From: Stentor roeselii
Taxonomy: Eukaryota; Ciliophora; Heterotrichea; Heterotrichida; Stentoridae
Direction of reading: 5' to 3'
DNA: 64,000 bases
Assembly (NCBI GenBank): GCA_006503475.1
Contig: RSEH01000046.1
Span: forward strand, 1-64,000
Shown here in pieces: positions 43,301 through 51,200 of the stretch. The position numbers were made by a program, and so were the translations under genes. Under the pieces are notes generated by a model that had not been told where the DNA came from, made no database searches, and was given only the letters and a program-made list of their open reading frames with translations. Every line of letters starts with the position of its first letter. Within the stretch, counting starts at the first letter, position 1.

Positions 43301-45284
43301 GGTAGGTGAGGACTGGAGCTTCGTTTCGGTTATCGAATTCTTTCTTCACCAGATCCATATCTTCCCTAAATTTATCAAAAACAAAAATAGCTTTTTTCTG
43401 TACAAACTGCTTGATAGGTTTCCTCTTGGCAAGAGAATCAAAAGCTTCCAACATTTCAATTCCCTGATAAACATTAGTAACTCCTTGAAAAGCGAACTCA
43501 ATAGTACTCTTATACATTTCTTCCAAGTGATTCATCTTATCCTTAAACTTATTATAATCCGAGTGCCAATGTGTATTTTTAACATCAAGAATATTCTCCA
43601 AATTCCTAATACGATCGATTTGTTTATTAAACCCTCTTTCAATTTCACGAATATTTTCAGTAATCTCTCTTCCTCGAGTGCCTCCAAAGTGTGGCAAAGC
43701 CTGATTTTCAATATCTTTTCTTGCAAACTGCAACTGACCCTTACAAATCTGTTGTAAATCCATGCACCTCTGTACAAAAGCATCAACCTGTGAAAAAATA
43801 GATCCAGGTGACTGGTTCCAAGTTTGTTTTTCCTTCGCAAAGGTCCTATTAAACTGTTCTTTCCAAGAGTTTCCACAAAGTTTACTTTCCTTTAAATCAG
43901 CTTTGCATTTATTAACATCATTTCCAAGCATATCCTGAATGTTAATAATAGAAGTGCATCTTTTTATGATTTCATTTGAGATCTTCCTGAATAAACCAGT
44001 GATTCTTTCAGCAGAGTTGTAATATTTAGACTCATTCCAAATAGTTTGAACAGTTGCTAAAAGTTCAGGAACAAGTTTATCAATATCTCGAGGACGTGTT
44101 TGTCTTAATTTCGTGCAAGGTTCAATAAGTTTCTCCAGAAACTTCAAATTATCCTCAGCTTCTTCAGTTCCGATTTTAATTTGTTTTGAAAGTTCTCGAA
44201 ATCGTTTTAAATAAGAAGACCCTGCAGATCTAAGCACTTCTAAAACTCTTCTTAATTCAGGTTTTTTCAGCTGGTCATTAATTCTAGACAAGTTTACAGT
44301 CCTGGACTTCCAATGTTCGATTTCGTCTAAAGGACCAGCGCCTTCTGTTTCTTGTTGAGAGTCTTGATTGTTGACAAGTTCTCTTATTTGTCGAGTCCAG
44401 CGAATTAAAGTCGTTTCAAGTCTTTGTACGAGGTCTTTGTCCTTCGCGGCTTGGGCAGGGTCGATGATATCTTCATTGGGAATGTAAAGAATGATAGTTC
44501 CTTTCTGTTGATGTGAGTATTCAGTAAGGTTTCCCATGAAACTATGCAAATAAGTCAAAAACTCCTTTTTCACCGTCTCGGGCCAGTTAGTTTCAGCTTT
44601 GATGACACTTACAAAGCTATTCATATGTTCAAGTAGCACATCAAGCGGGTACTTATCAACACATCCACTTATCACAAGTCTTCCAATGCTACCCAGGCTG
44701 ATTTTTTCAGTGATTTCTGGCAATTTTATGAAATAGTTAAAACCTGAAGAGTTCCTGGTCCACATCGGGGGAGCTTCGAGGCTGATTTTAAGTCCTTCAT
44801 CCTCCACAACCCACATGTACAGCGATTTTACCTCTTTTTCATTTAAAAAAGAATCGACTGGGTTATTAAAAGCGTTCATCCACATCTCAGGGTTGTAATC
44901 ATCAAGTTCAATTTTACTCTTTACCCATTCAATCAAAGGGTTCGTTGGAATAAAAACTTTTTCAACAGGCTTCTCGTCGCCTTTGTCCGAATTCGACTTT
45001 TCGCGGCTTCCTCCGCTTTTGTGACTTTTCGCGTCTTCTCGGTCGGTCCGGTCGGATTTCTCGGGTTTCTCGTTGTTTGCGTCGGATTCTGACTTTCCAG
45101 CACCTGGGTCTGGGTTTTCCATCTGGCTTAGAGATTTGCCCATCATGTCGACTGAGTCTCGCTGATGATCCGCGTCTTCTTTTGGAGACTCTTGAAGGTC
45201 GTTTGCGTCGACTTCTGCTTTTGAGTCTTCAAGTTTGTTGATTGGGTCTAACGCGCCTTGTGCGTCAGGGTCTACTTCGGCCAT
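31308..45284 (-). CDS. DNAH2: Axonemal dynein heavy chain, DNAH2 / inner-arm I1 1-beta type
   Basis: This is one uninterrupted 4658-codon frame of about 14 kb. The N-terminal ~90 residues are acidic and low in complexity. A tail follows, then the linker, then six AAA modules. P-loops are GPAGTGKTET at about residue 2007 (AAA1, with Walker B GAWGCLDEFNR), GQALSGKSTTW at about 2290 (AAA2), GSTGTGKTAL at about 2620 (AAA3) and GVGGSGRHSLSRL at about 2977 (AAA4). The stalk coiled coils and microtubule-binding tip lie at about 3200-3520, then AAA5-6 and the C-terminal domain. The end PCYYYPVREGTRERPSF...DYGQEFWIKRGTALLLSID and GLYLEGAKWNLEG resemble, from memory, DNAH2/1-beta rather than outer-arm or cytoplasmic dyneins. 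It would then pair with the 1-alpha chain (DNAH10) in the two-headed I1/f complex. Known homologues are about 4430 aa; the extra length is mostly the acidic head. Confidence 0.95.
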   Translation of the reverse strand: MAEVDPDAQGALDPINKLEDSKAEVDANDLQESPKEDADHQRDSVDMMGKSLSQMENPDPGAGKSESDANNEKPEKSDRTDREDAKSHKSGGSREKSNSDKGDEKPVEKVFIPTNPLIEWVKSKIELDDYNPEMWMNAFNNPVDSFLNEKEVKSLYMWVVEDEGLKISLEAPPMWTRNSSGFNYFIKLPEITEKISLGSIGRLVISGCVDKYPLDVLLEHMNSFVSVIKAETNWPETVKKEFLTYLHSFMGNLTEYSHQQKGTIILYIPNEDIIDPAQAAKDKDLVQRLETTLIRWTRQIRELVNNQDSQQETEGAGPLDEIEHWKSRTVNLSRINDQLKKPELRRVLEVLRSAGSSYLKRFRELSKQIKIGTEEAEDNLKFLEKLIEPCTKLRQTRPRDIDKLVPELLATVQTIWNESKYYNSAERITGLFRKISNEIIKRCTSIINIQDMLGNDVNKCKADLKESKLCGNSWKEQFNRTFAKEKQTWNQSPGSIFSQVDAFVQRCMDLQQICKGQLQFARKDIENQALPHFGGTRGREITENIREIERGFNKQIDRIRNLENILDVKNTHWHSDYNKFKDKMNHLEEMYKSTIEFAFQGVTNVYQGIEMLEAFDSLAKRKPIKQFVQKKAIFVFDKFREDMDLVKKEFDNRNEAPVLTYHPEFGGNALWLRALIGRIQKQKLKLDQLTFISDEAALKRKEEVYKKYEETHERLKSNINQLRSKWDEKIKDMGKEGLHKLMKRRVMAKDDEVKATNLGTLDSKILTQGPGGTISSDFDKNLMNLVAEVKCWEKLQPFGINIPSEVHEVTSFREEFRIIKENILLVVKDYNNIMNVLDEDEKKLFELHLNYLTNKLKPGWSKQYDWSKKQIVETTIKDWRKQCTDCLDKVYLYKSYTEKLYLKCEEISGISLISLNRKTVYEIDEFEKKQNEHLDSVVPQIIGLCEEITDLVKKTYDIFNSGDLKFQSATQSMEIVQAQWQVYLHQIDKKLEESLKRAVKHSLSEMNKAINGERNEITPVFYLHVTLDEQKQRVDFRPSRDAMRDMIIRVLQKVLDINKSVVKISERFEMKKASTSMKIDKLPPAALMNAGALTGSNRPEEERLVDDEDKCVPPFKDNDPDISKTMKHIKKGIKTNHDSLDASLQTWKREHYTKCWEKSKILYFKRRKEQRPDAVSFGEDINHYTKVSGEVDNEKNNMPMGFVMVENTEIQSIIKKYCQEWITGMTDLLNEIAREELNALYDLFRTSEEYLSREPSDIFQLKRNQDKLQEMQAKVFEIEREIPPIQKRYDVLKDNEVQIPLEEISRMNEVDNKFKEWRESLQVASVKLERCYKEFEKEVGKSWRDYTKSVEEIHNEFKQGAPFNIESFNTQDAKKLINEFRGKAQALKEREENMQFGIKLFKMMVYQLEDITEMDRELELLDEIWDLKAKWDSQWETWKTTRFLDLKVEIMTDVGNGFIDRLKELEKSMKQWGVWNSLSNSLNIFLNTMPLIRQLSHKAIQERHWFELKQELKLQFNEKESDFSMEDIWRLGLHQYSEYISELFSRAQQQLNIEESIRNIEKSWLNLELEVIPYKDNYFKLRQTDAIFESLEENILALSSMKSQIHSEPFHDDIAKWEFTLSQINDTIEILLMVQKQWLYLESIFVGKDQEEFSKKQLSSERSEFMRANDKFMEEMKRIESNPNALKALGHPGFYDTLTEINSGLDKVKKGLDQFLSMERSKFPRFYFLSDDDLLNILGQGKNPLEIQNHVKKLFEGIKKLRMTENYKRPEAGERGGRNHKVHEITDMIAADSEEIKLNPKVIAEGEVEQWLDQLEKSMQNTLKKLLIEAYKKTSSKDKKPWIQGPWGGQLVITSGQIKWTQETRSNLEKITSDSDKKNPLKDQLRNQRKYVSRLVDYVRETRVDTERNKLVALITIEQHAREVLVKLIEKNVVSAKDFEWMQQLRFDKKNDSDQESWTCTVNQTNTCFEYGYEYQGNNGRLVVTPLTDRCYMTLTTALHMKRGGAPQGPAGTGKTETVKDLGKNMAKFVIVINCSESLDFSSLGRLFSGFAQSGAWGCLDEFNRIEVEVLSVVAQQISKIQSAIKENKKQFMFEGSTISLNATCGIFVTMNPNYAGRSDLPDNLKSLFRPISMMSADLQLISEIMLLSEGFEKGGMLSKKMVTLYSLMVQQLSKQDHYDFGMRALKSVLTLAGGIKRESPALDEELLLMKALYDMNIPKLVTEDVDLFLALLKGTFAGVELPENESSLLKSAIITELKNQGLQETDMIIRKCMQLFDSKRTRHGNMLVGQALSGKSTTWKTLKEAVKDLAQKGTPGFNKVKVRILNPKSITVKEIYGWYDTSGEWHDGILSSIMKQICEEEGPESKWFVLDGPVDTKWIESMNSVLDDNKLLTLVNGDRIALPPNVRLLFEVENLAVASPATVSRAGMIYLDVKEQGHLPYLMSWLQKKEKELAGFLLEMFNKYAVRVMETKRLQCKEPVPITVINSVISLTNLYDAFATGADLDKGEDAYWLLLEKWFVFAMLWSIGGSVDEAGRDIIDTCVRDIESGFPHSGIIYDYLVSSEKKEWIPWAEKLSVKPTINPGTPFSKILITTVDTYRSLEILKGLVRNKTHALAVGSTGTGKTALIQTGLLGTLDETAFTYFIINFSGQTSSEKTQDIIENSLEKSISNKRTPPPNKRCVMFVDDLNMPRKDEYGSQPPLELLRAWADYGFWYDRKKQLPLSIQDVQMVAAMGPPGGGRAEISQRVQCHFSLINFTNPDDNQMRRIYFTIISHHLSDFDEEVKSLAEIFTNATISLYHKIKEEFLPIPSKSHYVFNMRDISRVFQGMYKADKNYHDSKESLVKLWVHECLRIFHDRMVNAFDQQKIKDKLDEQLQAMGMNYEQCCLPMTLPDRKVFIDPLFIGEDLRTDGTNVYDLVESYDKLKTCLEGKLVEYNSVPKHLHMNLVLFREAVVYLCKIHRILKQECGHALLVGVGGSGRHSLSRLAAFTAGYEIVQLELNKNYKLTEFREDIKKIKRTTGDQDKPVVFMFSDNDVVDELFLEDVNNILSSGEVPNIYTNDELKDIRESMKKIAKKLKRPDNNESLYSLFLERVKKNLHVCFCISPVGSKFRDYCRVYPGLINNTTINWFMPWPEEALYEVAVKYTKEELDFKDSIKLAICDIFSTMHLDVTKATQEMLLELRRPYYVTPTHYLDVVTGFVELLKKKQKEIGDSANKFKNGLGKLEEAKSQVEKMSKELEITKTEVSKKQQQCEDLMTQVNQEQTKADRNQKEMEHKREEIEKEHKSMEAVALDAQIDLNKAMPALLEAEQALDKLDKKELAEIKGYVSPPPLVEKVMMAVMIILVGEKSTWANMKKELNDPNFMSRIKNYDKDSIPNKILKKLETYTQAPDFSPKALETVSVAAMALCKWVHALEAYGKIFREVEPKRQIVKNLQANLHRMEEKLQELADNLKELQETIQMLDKQLKEQEEEKKIYEDQAKDLQLKLERAEKLVSGLGSERIRWEASLIRFEEIYLKLPGGCLISAGFLAYNGPFTSKYREDLIEKKWIPLVKKKQIPIIPEFTFTEFMSTPTEIRDWNLKKLPTDKFSIENAILCLKSKRWPLMIDPQHQANTWIKRHHPDIKVVNPQKKYMAIMEEAIRNGLCVLLEDIEEEIDPSLDPILKKSIKKTGKTIAIKLGEKEIAYNFNFKLYLTTRMSNPHYTPEISTKLTIVNFQVKESGLEEQLLGILVSEEDPKLETDKNSLVISIASKNKELVEKEDEILYRLSNSTGSLLDDENLINTLHSIKETGEKLKQELELSESNIRKIDGLRENYRPCATKASVFYFVLANLNFVDPMYQFSLESYVELFRDSIIKSKEKNMVWDSIPDRIAMLDKFHMYAVYTSTCRALFERHKLLLSLMMCVALLKLENKINLQEYSFFLNGGVVIGEVERAANPDPDWIIQEMWDNITELERTIPTFQGIEGSMIVSRKEWKRWFQTSEPENEHLPGEWDAKADDLRKIVLLRCLRPDRVLFAVSSYVAANLAPEYIESPTLILDDLYKDFSKPTQPIMFVLSPGVDPAPQLTSLAISKEKDLEIIPLGRGQDIKAQKALTEAVEKGFWVFLANCHLAISWMPALEELLETLMRRNPNEDFRLWLSSDPHPRFPISILQRCVKVTTEPPKGIKSNMLRLYNQITEKNYSRVAETSKYKKLLFSLCWFHSILVERKKFKSLGWNVVYSFNDSDWEVSENILAKYLGFREEGDKMEIDMKNFPWDALRYLIAEVSYGGRVTDDKDRRLLMVYAEECFNNKVVDELKYKLVENSPMYVIPDDTNYKPPQENPNPAVFYIKAIKNFAQIDRPEAFGQHVNAQIASQILDTRDLLDAILTLSPQTAVSGKQSVEEKGKLICEELLEKIPEPFNIEEVQERWKRDSSPLKIVLIQEITRYNRLLKYTRQCLVDLQLGYAGVQLMSEELEKAGHSLSLGRVPTSWLFAYASIKPLASWIRDLRARTDQLKSWATTTNPLIYWISGFTYPTGFTTALLQQTAAAKPCSIDSLSMDHLILTDDENLVPPKEGAYVSGLYLEGAKWNLEGQCLCEPEPMELYWPMPNIHFKPVKDKKKAKTNVYSSPCYYYPVREGTRERPSFMFYIDLKSGDYGQEFWIKRGTALLLSIDN

Positions 45285-45617
45285 TTATTATTATAACTGT
45301 TTGAGAGGTGGAGAGATTAGATTTAATGTTGTGAGAAGAGGCTTGGGGTGAAGGGATTATGAGGAGATTTTATTGATTTTTTTTAGGGTTTTTTTTGGGA
45401 TTTGAAGAAAGTTACTTTAAGCATTTTTTTATTTTCTAGGAAGAACTGGCTAAGAATTTTAAGAAATTTTTGAAAATTTCTGGAAATCTTTAGAAAAGTT
45501 TTTAAAAATTTTTGTTTTTGATCAAAACTGAATTTTTTCAAAATCATTCTTTATACCTATTAAACCTAATTAAACATTTTTCTAAATCCATCATTTCCTG
45601 AAAATTTTCCAATAATA
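45285..45617. promoter_or_regulatory. Shared upstream region of dynein and second ABCG gene
   Basis: This is 333 nt between divergent start codons (dynein on minus, ABCG on plus), so it must contain both promoters. It is strikingly T-rich on the plus strand, with TTTTTTTAGGGTTTTTTTTGGG-type tracts near 45370-45400 and a run of TTTTTGAAAATTTCTGG-type A/T blocks near 45455-45530. No recognised binding site is claimed. Confidence 0.55.
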
Positions 45618-47339
45618 ATGGATAAAACCCAATCATATCAGTCAGAACTTCACTGGTCAAATCTGTCAGTATGTACAAAGCCAAGTCAGAAGACCCCAAG
45701 TAAATCAATCTTAAACAACTCTGAAGGCATTGTTCACCCAGGTGAATTCCTGGCGATAATGGGTCCATCAGGTGCAGGAAAGACGACTCTTCTGAACTGT
45801 CTAAGCGGAAAGCACCAAAGCACTTTAATCCAATCTTCAGGGATTATTCAAGTGAATGGTTTTGAAATAAGTTCAATTGAATACAAGTCAATGATTGGAT
45901 TTGTTCCTCAAGATGATATTTTAATCGATTCAATGACAGTGAGAGAAACTTTTGACTTCTCAGCGAGTTTGACTTTAGACTTAAAAGCTGAGGAAAGGGC
46001 TCAAGTAGTTCAAGACATGATTGAAGAACTTGCACTCACTGGATGCGCTGAGTCTTTAGTTGGTGGAACTATCATCAGGGGCATCTCTGGAGGGGAAAAG
46101 AAAAGAGTTTCTATTGGAGTTGAACTTATTTTTAATCCTCCTATTTTGTTCCTTGATGAACCTACCACGGGACTTGACTCGTTCAATGCACTTAGTATTA
46201 TTCAATTGTTGTCGAAAGTAGCGAAGGAAAAAAATATCACTGTTGTTGCTACTATTCATCAACCAAGTTCTAGGATTTTTATGAATTTTGATAGACTTTT
46301 ACTTCTTAGCTTTGGAAATACGATTTTTATGGGAAATGCTGGACTTGCTGTTGAACACTTTAAAGAACTTGGGTTTCCTATCAAGCCGAATTATAACCCT
46401 GGAGACCATTTCATGGAAGTGATGTGCACTGAAAAATTCAAATTAGTAGAATTCCGAGAATCACTTCGAAGCAGAGCTATAAATGGTAGTATGTCCACAA
46501 GTCTATTCTCAAAGCCTGAAGGTCATTATCACGCTCCATTCTTTGCAAGTTTACTTTTTCTAATCCGAAGAGACTTAAAGCACATAAAACGCAATCCAAT
46601 CATAATCAAAGGCCAACTGATGAAGATGTGTATAACAGTAGCTTTGGGTACAATGACCTTTGCCAATTTAGGAACAGATCTATTTGACATATACGACCGT
46701 TACGGTGCTTTGTTCCTTTTATCGAACAATGTTCTAATAGACATGCTAAACACTTCTCTAACAATATTCTTGACAGTAAAGCCAATTTTCCTTCGAGAGT
46801 ATTCAGCAAGGAAGTATTCGTCTTCAGCCTTCTTGTTAAGCTTTATCATCACTCGTCTGCCTATTGAATTAATTTCTTCACTTGGAACTTACGGAATTTC
46901 TTATTACATCTTCAAGCTGAACCCGCTATTTAGTCATTTCTTGATGATGAACGTTATTGGATTTCTTGCTGCTTTCACAGGAAGTGCGTTTGGATTATTA
47001 GTTTCTGTTATTGCTCCTAATCTTGAAGCAGCTTCGGCACTGGCCCCGATTATTTTTTTGCCGACCATGTTATCTGGTGGATATGTAGTCACTTATGATA
47101 AGGTTCCTAAATGGTTTTTTATTCAGTACATCTCACCTTTTCGGTATGCATTGGAAAGTACTGTAAGAGTTGACTTTGATGACAACCCTGATTTAAATCA
47201 ATTAGTAAGAGATAAGGGTATTGAAACTTTAGATATGCCTGAAAGCTATACAGAAGGAATAGTCATTTTAGCTGCCCTTGGGATAGGAATAAAGTTATTG
47301 AGTGTAGTCGCCCTGTATTTGTTGAACAGAAAGATTTAG
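45618..47339 (+). CDS. ABCG-type half-transporter (copy 2), 573 aa
   Basis: This is a paralogue of the gene at 29573-31291, aligning end to end (HWSNLSVCTK versus RWSNLSVFTK at the start). The Walker A GPSGAGKTT, Q-loop GFVPQDD, signature ISGGEKKRVSIGVEL, Walker B ILFLDEPTTGLDS and switch His in ATIHQPSS are all intact, so the ATPase should work. The membrane half has the same LPTMLSGGYVV and SPFRYALE landmarks. As an ABCG half-transporter it should act as a homodimer or pair with another half, possibly with copy 1. Codon use is similar to that of its neighbours. It diverges from the dynein gene. Confidence 0.95.
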   Translation: MDKTQSYQSELHWSNLSVCTKPSQKTPSKSILNNSEGIVHPGEFLAIMGPSGAGKTTLLNCLSGKHQSTLIQSSGIIQVNGFEISSIEYKSMIGFVPQDDILIDSMTVRETFDFSASLTLDLKAEERAQVVQDMIEELALTGCAESLVGGTIIRGISGGEKKRVSIGVELIFNPPILFLDEPTTGLDSFNALSIIQLLSKVAKEKNITVVATIHQPSSRIFMNFDRLLLLSFGNTIFMGNAGLAVEHFKELGFPIKPNYNPGDHFMEVMCTEKFKLVEFRESLRSRAINGSMSTSLFSKPEGHYHAPFFASLLFLIRRDLKHIKRNPIIIKGQLMKMCITVALGTMTFANLGTDLFDIYDRYGALFLLSNNVLIDMLNTSLTIFLTVKPIFLREYSARKYSSSAFLLSFIITRLPIELISSLGTYGISYYIFKLNPLFSHFLMMNVIGFLAAFTGSAFGLLVSVIAPNLEAASALAPIIFLPTMLSGGYVVTYDKVPKWFFIQYISPFRYALESTVRVDFDDNPDLNQLVRDKGIETLDMPESYTEGIVILAALGIGIKLLSVVALYLLNRKI

Positions 47340-47421
47340 TAAGTTAGTAATGATTGAATAAAGCGATTAAAAATATCTTTCTACTAACTAAATAAAACAT
47401 TTCTGATAATACCCCCCATAA

Positions 47422-48264
47422 ATGTCACAAGCCATCCAGACTTACACAAGTCAATTTTTATCTCTTCTGCCTCAAGTCATGACCGAAAAGTTTTACCATT
47501 CAAGAAAAGGAACCATATGCTGGGTGAGTTACGCGACTTCAGAACTATCCGAAGACTCGATGCATTCTCAGCTCTTGCATCACAAAGAGACCTTAAACCG
47601 AGATATAAAATCCTCAGGTTTCCTTAAATTCAACGATTCTTTTTACCAATGTTTTCTCTTTTCCAGGCCTTTAAAGCGTCAAGAAATCATTTCTTTATTT
47701 TCAGAATTTCCTGAATCATTTGTTTTTTTTATTAAAAAAAACTTGCGATGTTTCACAGCGACTTCCATTTTCTTCTTTGGGTTGAAAAACGAAGTTTTTC
47801 CTGATTGGGTCTCGAAAATGACGTCAAAGTCGACGATTTTACTTCAAGAAAAGATTTGGGTTAGTTGTTTGAAAGACATTCGCAATCATCTTGACTTTTA
47901 TCAAGTATTTCGTGAAAGTTTAAAAATCAGCGAAAAGAATGGTTTTCAAAAAAACGTGAAAAAAGAAGAGGCTGAGCAGGTCATCGGACTTAAAGAAGAA
48001 GCGGGTCAAGCTTTTAGGAAGAAATTGTTTCAGATCAACAGGTTTGATAGGAAAATGTTGGAGTGCTTTTCAAAGGTTGTTGAAATGGATGGGGGAAAAT
48101 GTGAAAACTGTAAATGTTTCACTTGGATTGTTAATGTCGCTATTGAGGAAAAGAAGAAATTAGGGGAAGTTGTCGGGTTTATCAAGGAAGAAATGGGAAA
48201 AATGCAGAAAATTTATAAAAATATTGAAAATTCTATAAAAAGTTTAGAACTTTTTAATTCATGA
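47422..48264 (+). CDS. Hypothetical protein with C-terminal coiled coil, 280 aa
   Basis: The ATG at 47422 leads to TGA at 48262-48264. The N-terminal ~200 residues look globular (KGTICWVSYATSELSED, CFLFSRPLKRQEIISLFSEF, FFIKKNLRCFTATSIFFFG). A Cys cluster GGKCENCKCFTWIVN lies near residue 230, and the end is a helical Lys/Glu-rich stretch that could form a coiled coil. The family is not recognised. There is no signal peptide or clear membrane helix. It is tail-to-tail with TmcB-like gene B, with only 9 nt between the stops. Confidence 0.6.
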   Translation: MSQAIQTYTSQFLSLLPQVMTEKFYHSRKGTICWVSYATSELSEDSMHSQLLHHKETLNRDIKSSGFLKFNDSFYQCFLFSRPLKRQEIISLFSEFPESFVFFIKKNLRCFTATSIFFFGLKNEVFPDWVSKMTSKSTILLQEKIWVSCLKDIRNHLDFYQVFRESLKISEKNGFQKNVKKEEAEQVIGLKEEAGQAFRKKLFQINRFDRKMLECFSKVVEMDGGKCENCKCFTWIVNVAIEEKKKLGEVVGFIKEEMGKMQKIYKNIENSIKSLELFNS

Positions 48265-48273
48265 ATAATTAAA

Positions 48274-51200
48274 CTACTTTGGAATTATCTTTAAAATCTT
48301 GACTAACTTGTTTATTACTTTTACCTCATGATTGATCATCGGGTAGTAACAGGTAAAGAATGAAAAAACCAGTATTAAAGAACAGCCAACTACAAAAAAA
48401 ATCATTTTTTTCATATTCTCTTCAATAATTTCCTTTGAATCCAAATCAGCCTGTTCAGAGATAATCCCAATAGCATCATTGAATTCAACCATTCTATTCA
48501 TGAAAATTTTACTTTCTTTTAATTTTTCTACACCATTCGAACTTGCCAAAAACATCGCTTCTTGGAACAAAAACCCTGCAGCTCTAAAAGATCCAGCAAA
48601 AAACATCGGGTCAGGACTTGGATACTTTTCAAAAATCATAAATTTCAAGTCTTCTGACATAAGAGGTCTAGTTTTTGGGTTGTTTAAATATTTTCCTGAA
48701 AGTTTGATATTTTCAAGTTTTTCCTTCAGCAACTGTTTCATGTTTAGCGTATCTTTGAACTCCGGGTAGATGACTTGCAAAGAGTAATTGTTTGACTCTG
48801 CAAATGACTCAAGTACCACAAAAGCCATTCCAGACATCTGGCTTCTTCTTCTAGGAAAAGAAGAAATCAACAAAGGACGGTAGTAAAGAAAAGACCTGAG
48901 GTCACTGTAAAAGTGAAGAGTTGTCAACAGCAGAAGAAGTCCTGAAAAGATAAACAAAACTGAAAGTTTCGATAAAAAAAACAGCGAATGGCGAAATTTA
49001 AAGGAAACTGAGGAGGTGCTAGGAAGAGAAAACTCAGATTCTGAAGAATGGATTTCTGAAAGACGGTCATTTAAAGATTGGCTGATGTTCCCTGCTTGAC
49101 TTTTGCATTTCACCCTGAGATGGTTCCATAAGTTGTTCAAATATTTATCTGAAACACATAAAAAAACTGTGATTGTTAAAATGCTTGATGAAATCACTGC
49201 TATTCCCATTAGGAGAAAAAAATAGTTCTTGGATTCTAAAGATGTTATTCGCGATGTTTCACAGGTTACTAGTCCGTCAATTGATTTGATCAGGGTGTTA
49301 AAAGGAGTCCCGATAGTGTTCGAGATCACATTCATCATCTCTAAAGTCGATTTTTTCCTTTTCAAAATATTTTCATTTGCTAAAAGAGCCTACTTAAATT
49401 TACATTTTTCAATAAAAACTCAACAAAACCGAATAAATTTTTTTTTTTTAGAAGTTTTTCATTGCTAAGGTCCCAAAAATGCATGATTTCTTGATTTACT
49501 ATTTGAGAACTGCGACAATCTTCCCAAAATTCAAGATCTTCATGAAATTGGTCTTGAAGTGCTTTTGTTGAATTCACGATTTTCATGAAATAAGTCTCGT
49601 TGAAGTAACCTGGCGTGTTGAATATGGAACAAAGATGGTTTGTTCGGAGAATGAGGCTTAGTTGTGTCAGGGTGTAGGACAGGGAGTTTAATGATGGTAA
49701 AGCTTTTAGAGAGACTGAGTGTTTGACCTCATTTAACATGTAAACTAAAATTCCAATGTTAGAAGCGATGATGCAGAGAATCTGTTTGAAAATTACAAGA
49801 AAAATAATGATTATTTTAGTCATTTTCATTATAAGTAAAGATTTTTTGTAAGAGTTTTGCTCTTTTTTAGTGAGGAGTAGATGGTCTAAACTACTTGAAC
49901 TGATTTTTGACTTGTTTTCGTTTAGTTCATTGAATTTTGAGGTTTGACGACTTTTAATCAGATCTTCTTCATCTTCATCATTTTTTCTTTCGATTTGAGA
50001 GGTTTCGTATTGAAAATTTAAATTTTTTATTGCTAATAAATCATCTTCAGGACCAGGCATGAATGATTTGCTGTCAAGTAAATATAAAACCAGGACTTCC
50101 TCTTTAATGATTTGAAATGATGATAAATGTATTTGAATTGTTGTTGAATGGTCTTTGTTTGTGTTTATTTTTAATTCTTGGTATTTGTTTAATTTTAGCT
50201 TCTGCATGTTTACTTGATCGAAGTATTCTTGAATGAAATGATTTGAGAGGAATTTAGTCTCAAGGCCTAACTTTAATGAGAAGTTTTTTGAGTGTTCTGA
50301 TAAATAACCTTCAGATGAGATTATAGCGAAGTCTCTGGAGAGTTTTAGGAACTCGATGTTAAAAATGAAGTTTGTTTCTCCTTTAGACGTAATGCACTCA
50401 CATTTGGCTATCGCTTCATTTAAGTATCCATCTGCATCTATCAGAAATATTCTGGTGCTTTCATATAGTATTTCTTGAGTACTTTTTACCATCATTTTTT
50501 TCATAGCTTTTAAATGTATTTTAGATAATTGAAATGGAAATAAAGATGAGATACTTAAGTCTTTTGATGAGGCTTTCTCATATTTTAAAATTGATGAAAA
50601 GTCTTTACTCACAAAAAGGACTTTACCAAATGATTTTGCATTCGAAGAAACCATAAAAAGTCCATGTCTTTTCCCTAAAGTGTTACAAAAATCTAGGTTT
50701 TTTACAGTATTTTTCCAGATTTGATTGAAAATCCTTTGAGCCCTTTGAGAGTCATTCTTAATCCCAAGTAAAAACGAGGCATACATTTCTTTCAATTCTT
50801 TACTGAACTGAAAGTCTGAAACAGACTTCATGTAGGAGTTTTCTAAGCCTTTCCATTTTCCTACAACAAGACCTACCCATTTTTTCATTTCATGTAAATT
50901 TTTCTTGTTATCTAAGATTGAGATTAAGAACTGAGAGTAAATTTTGCAGAATTCTTTATCATGTGCCCGAATTTTGATGATAGTTTCGATATATTCTAGT
51001 GTTTTATATACGTTTGAGTTTATTTTGCACACTTTAGTAATAATCAAATTGCATTTATACACTTGGAAGTTAGTATCAAGGTCAAGGCCTTTATGTGATA
51101 CTGAGCCTATTTTGTTTAAAGCTAAAGAGCAGTTCTTAATGATATCAAGACAGTAATATGCAGAAATTATACGATTAAACTTTGAAGGTTTTATCGAAAA

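Noticed and set aside
32211-43876. Many plus- and minus-strand ORFs of 60-150 codons inside the dynein gene
   Set aside because: All are out-of-frame shadows of the 4658-codon dynein frame.
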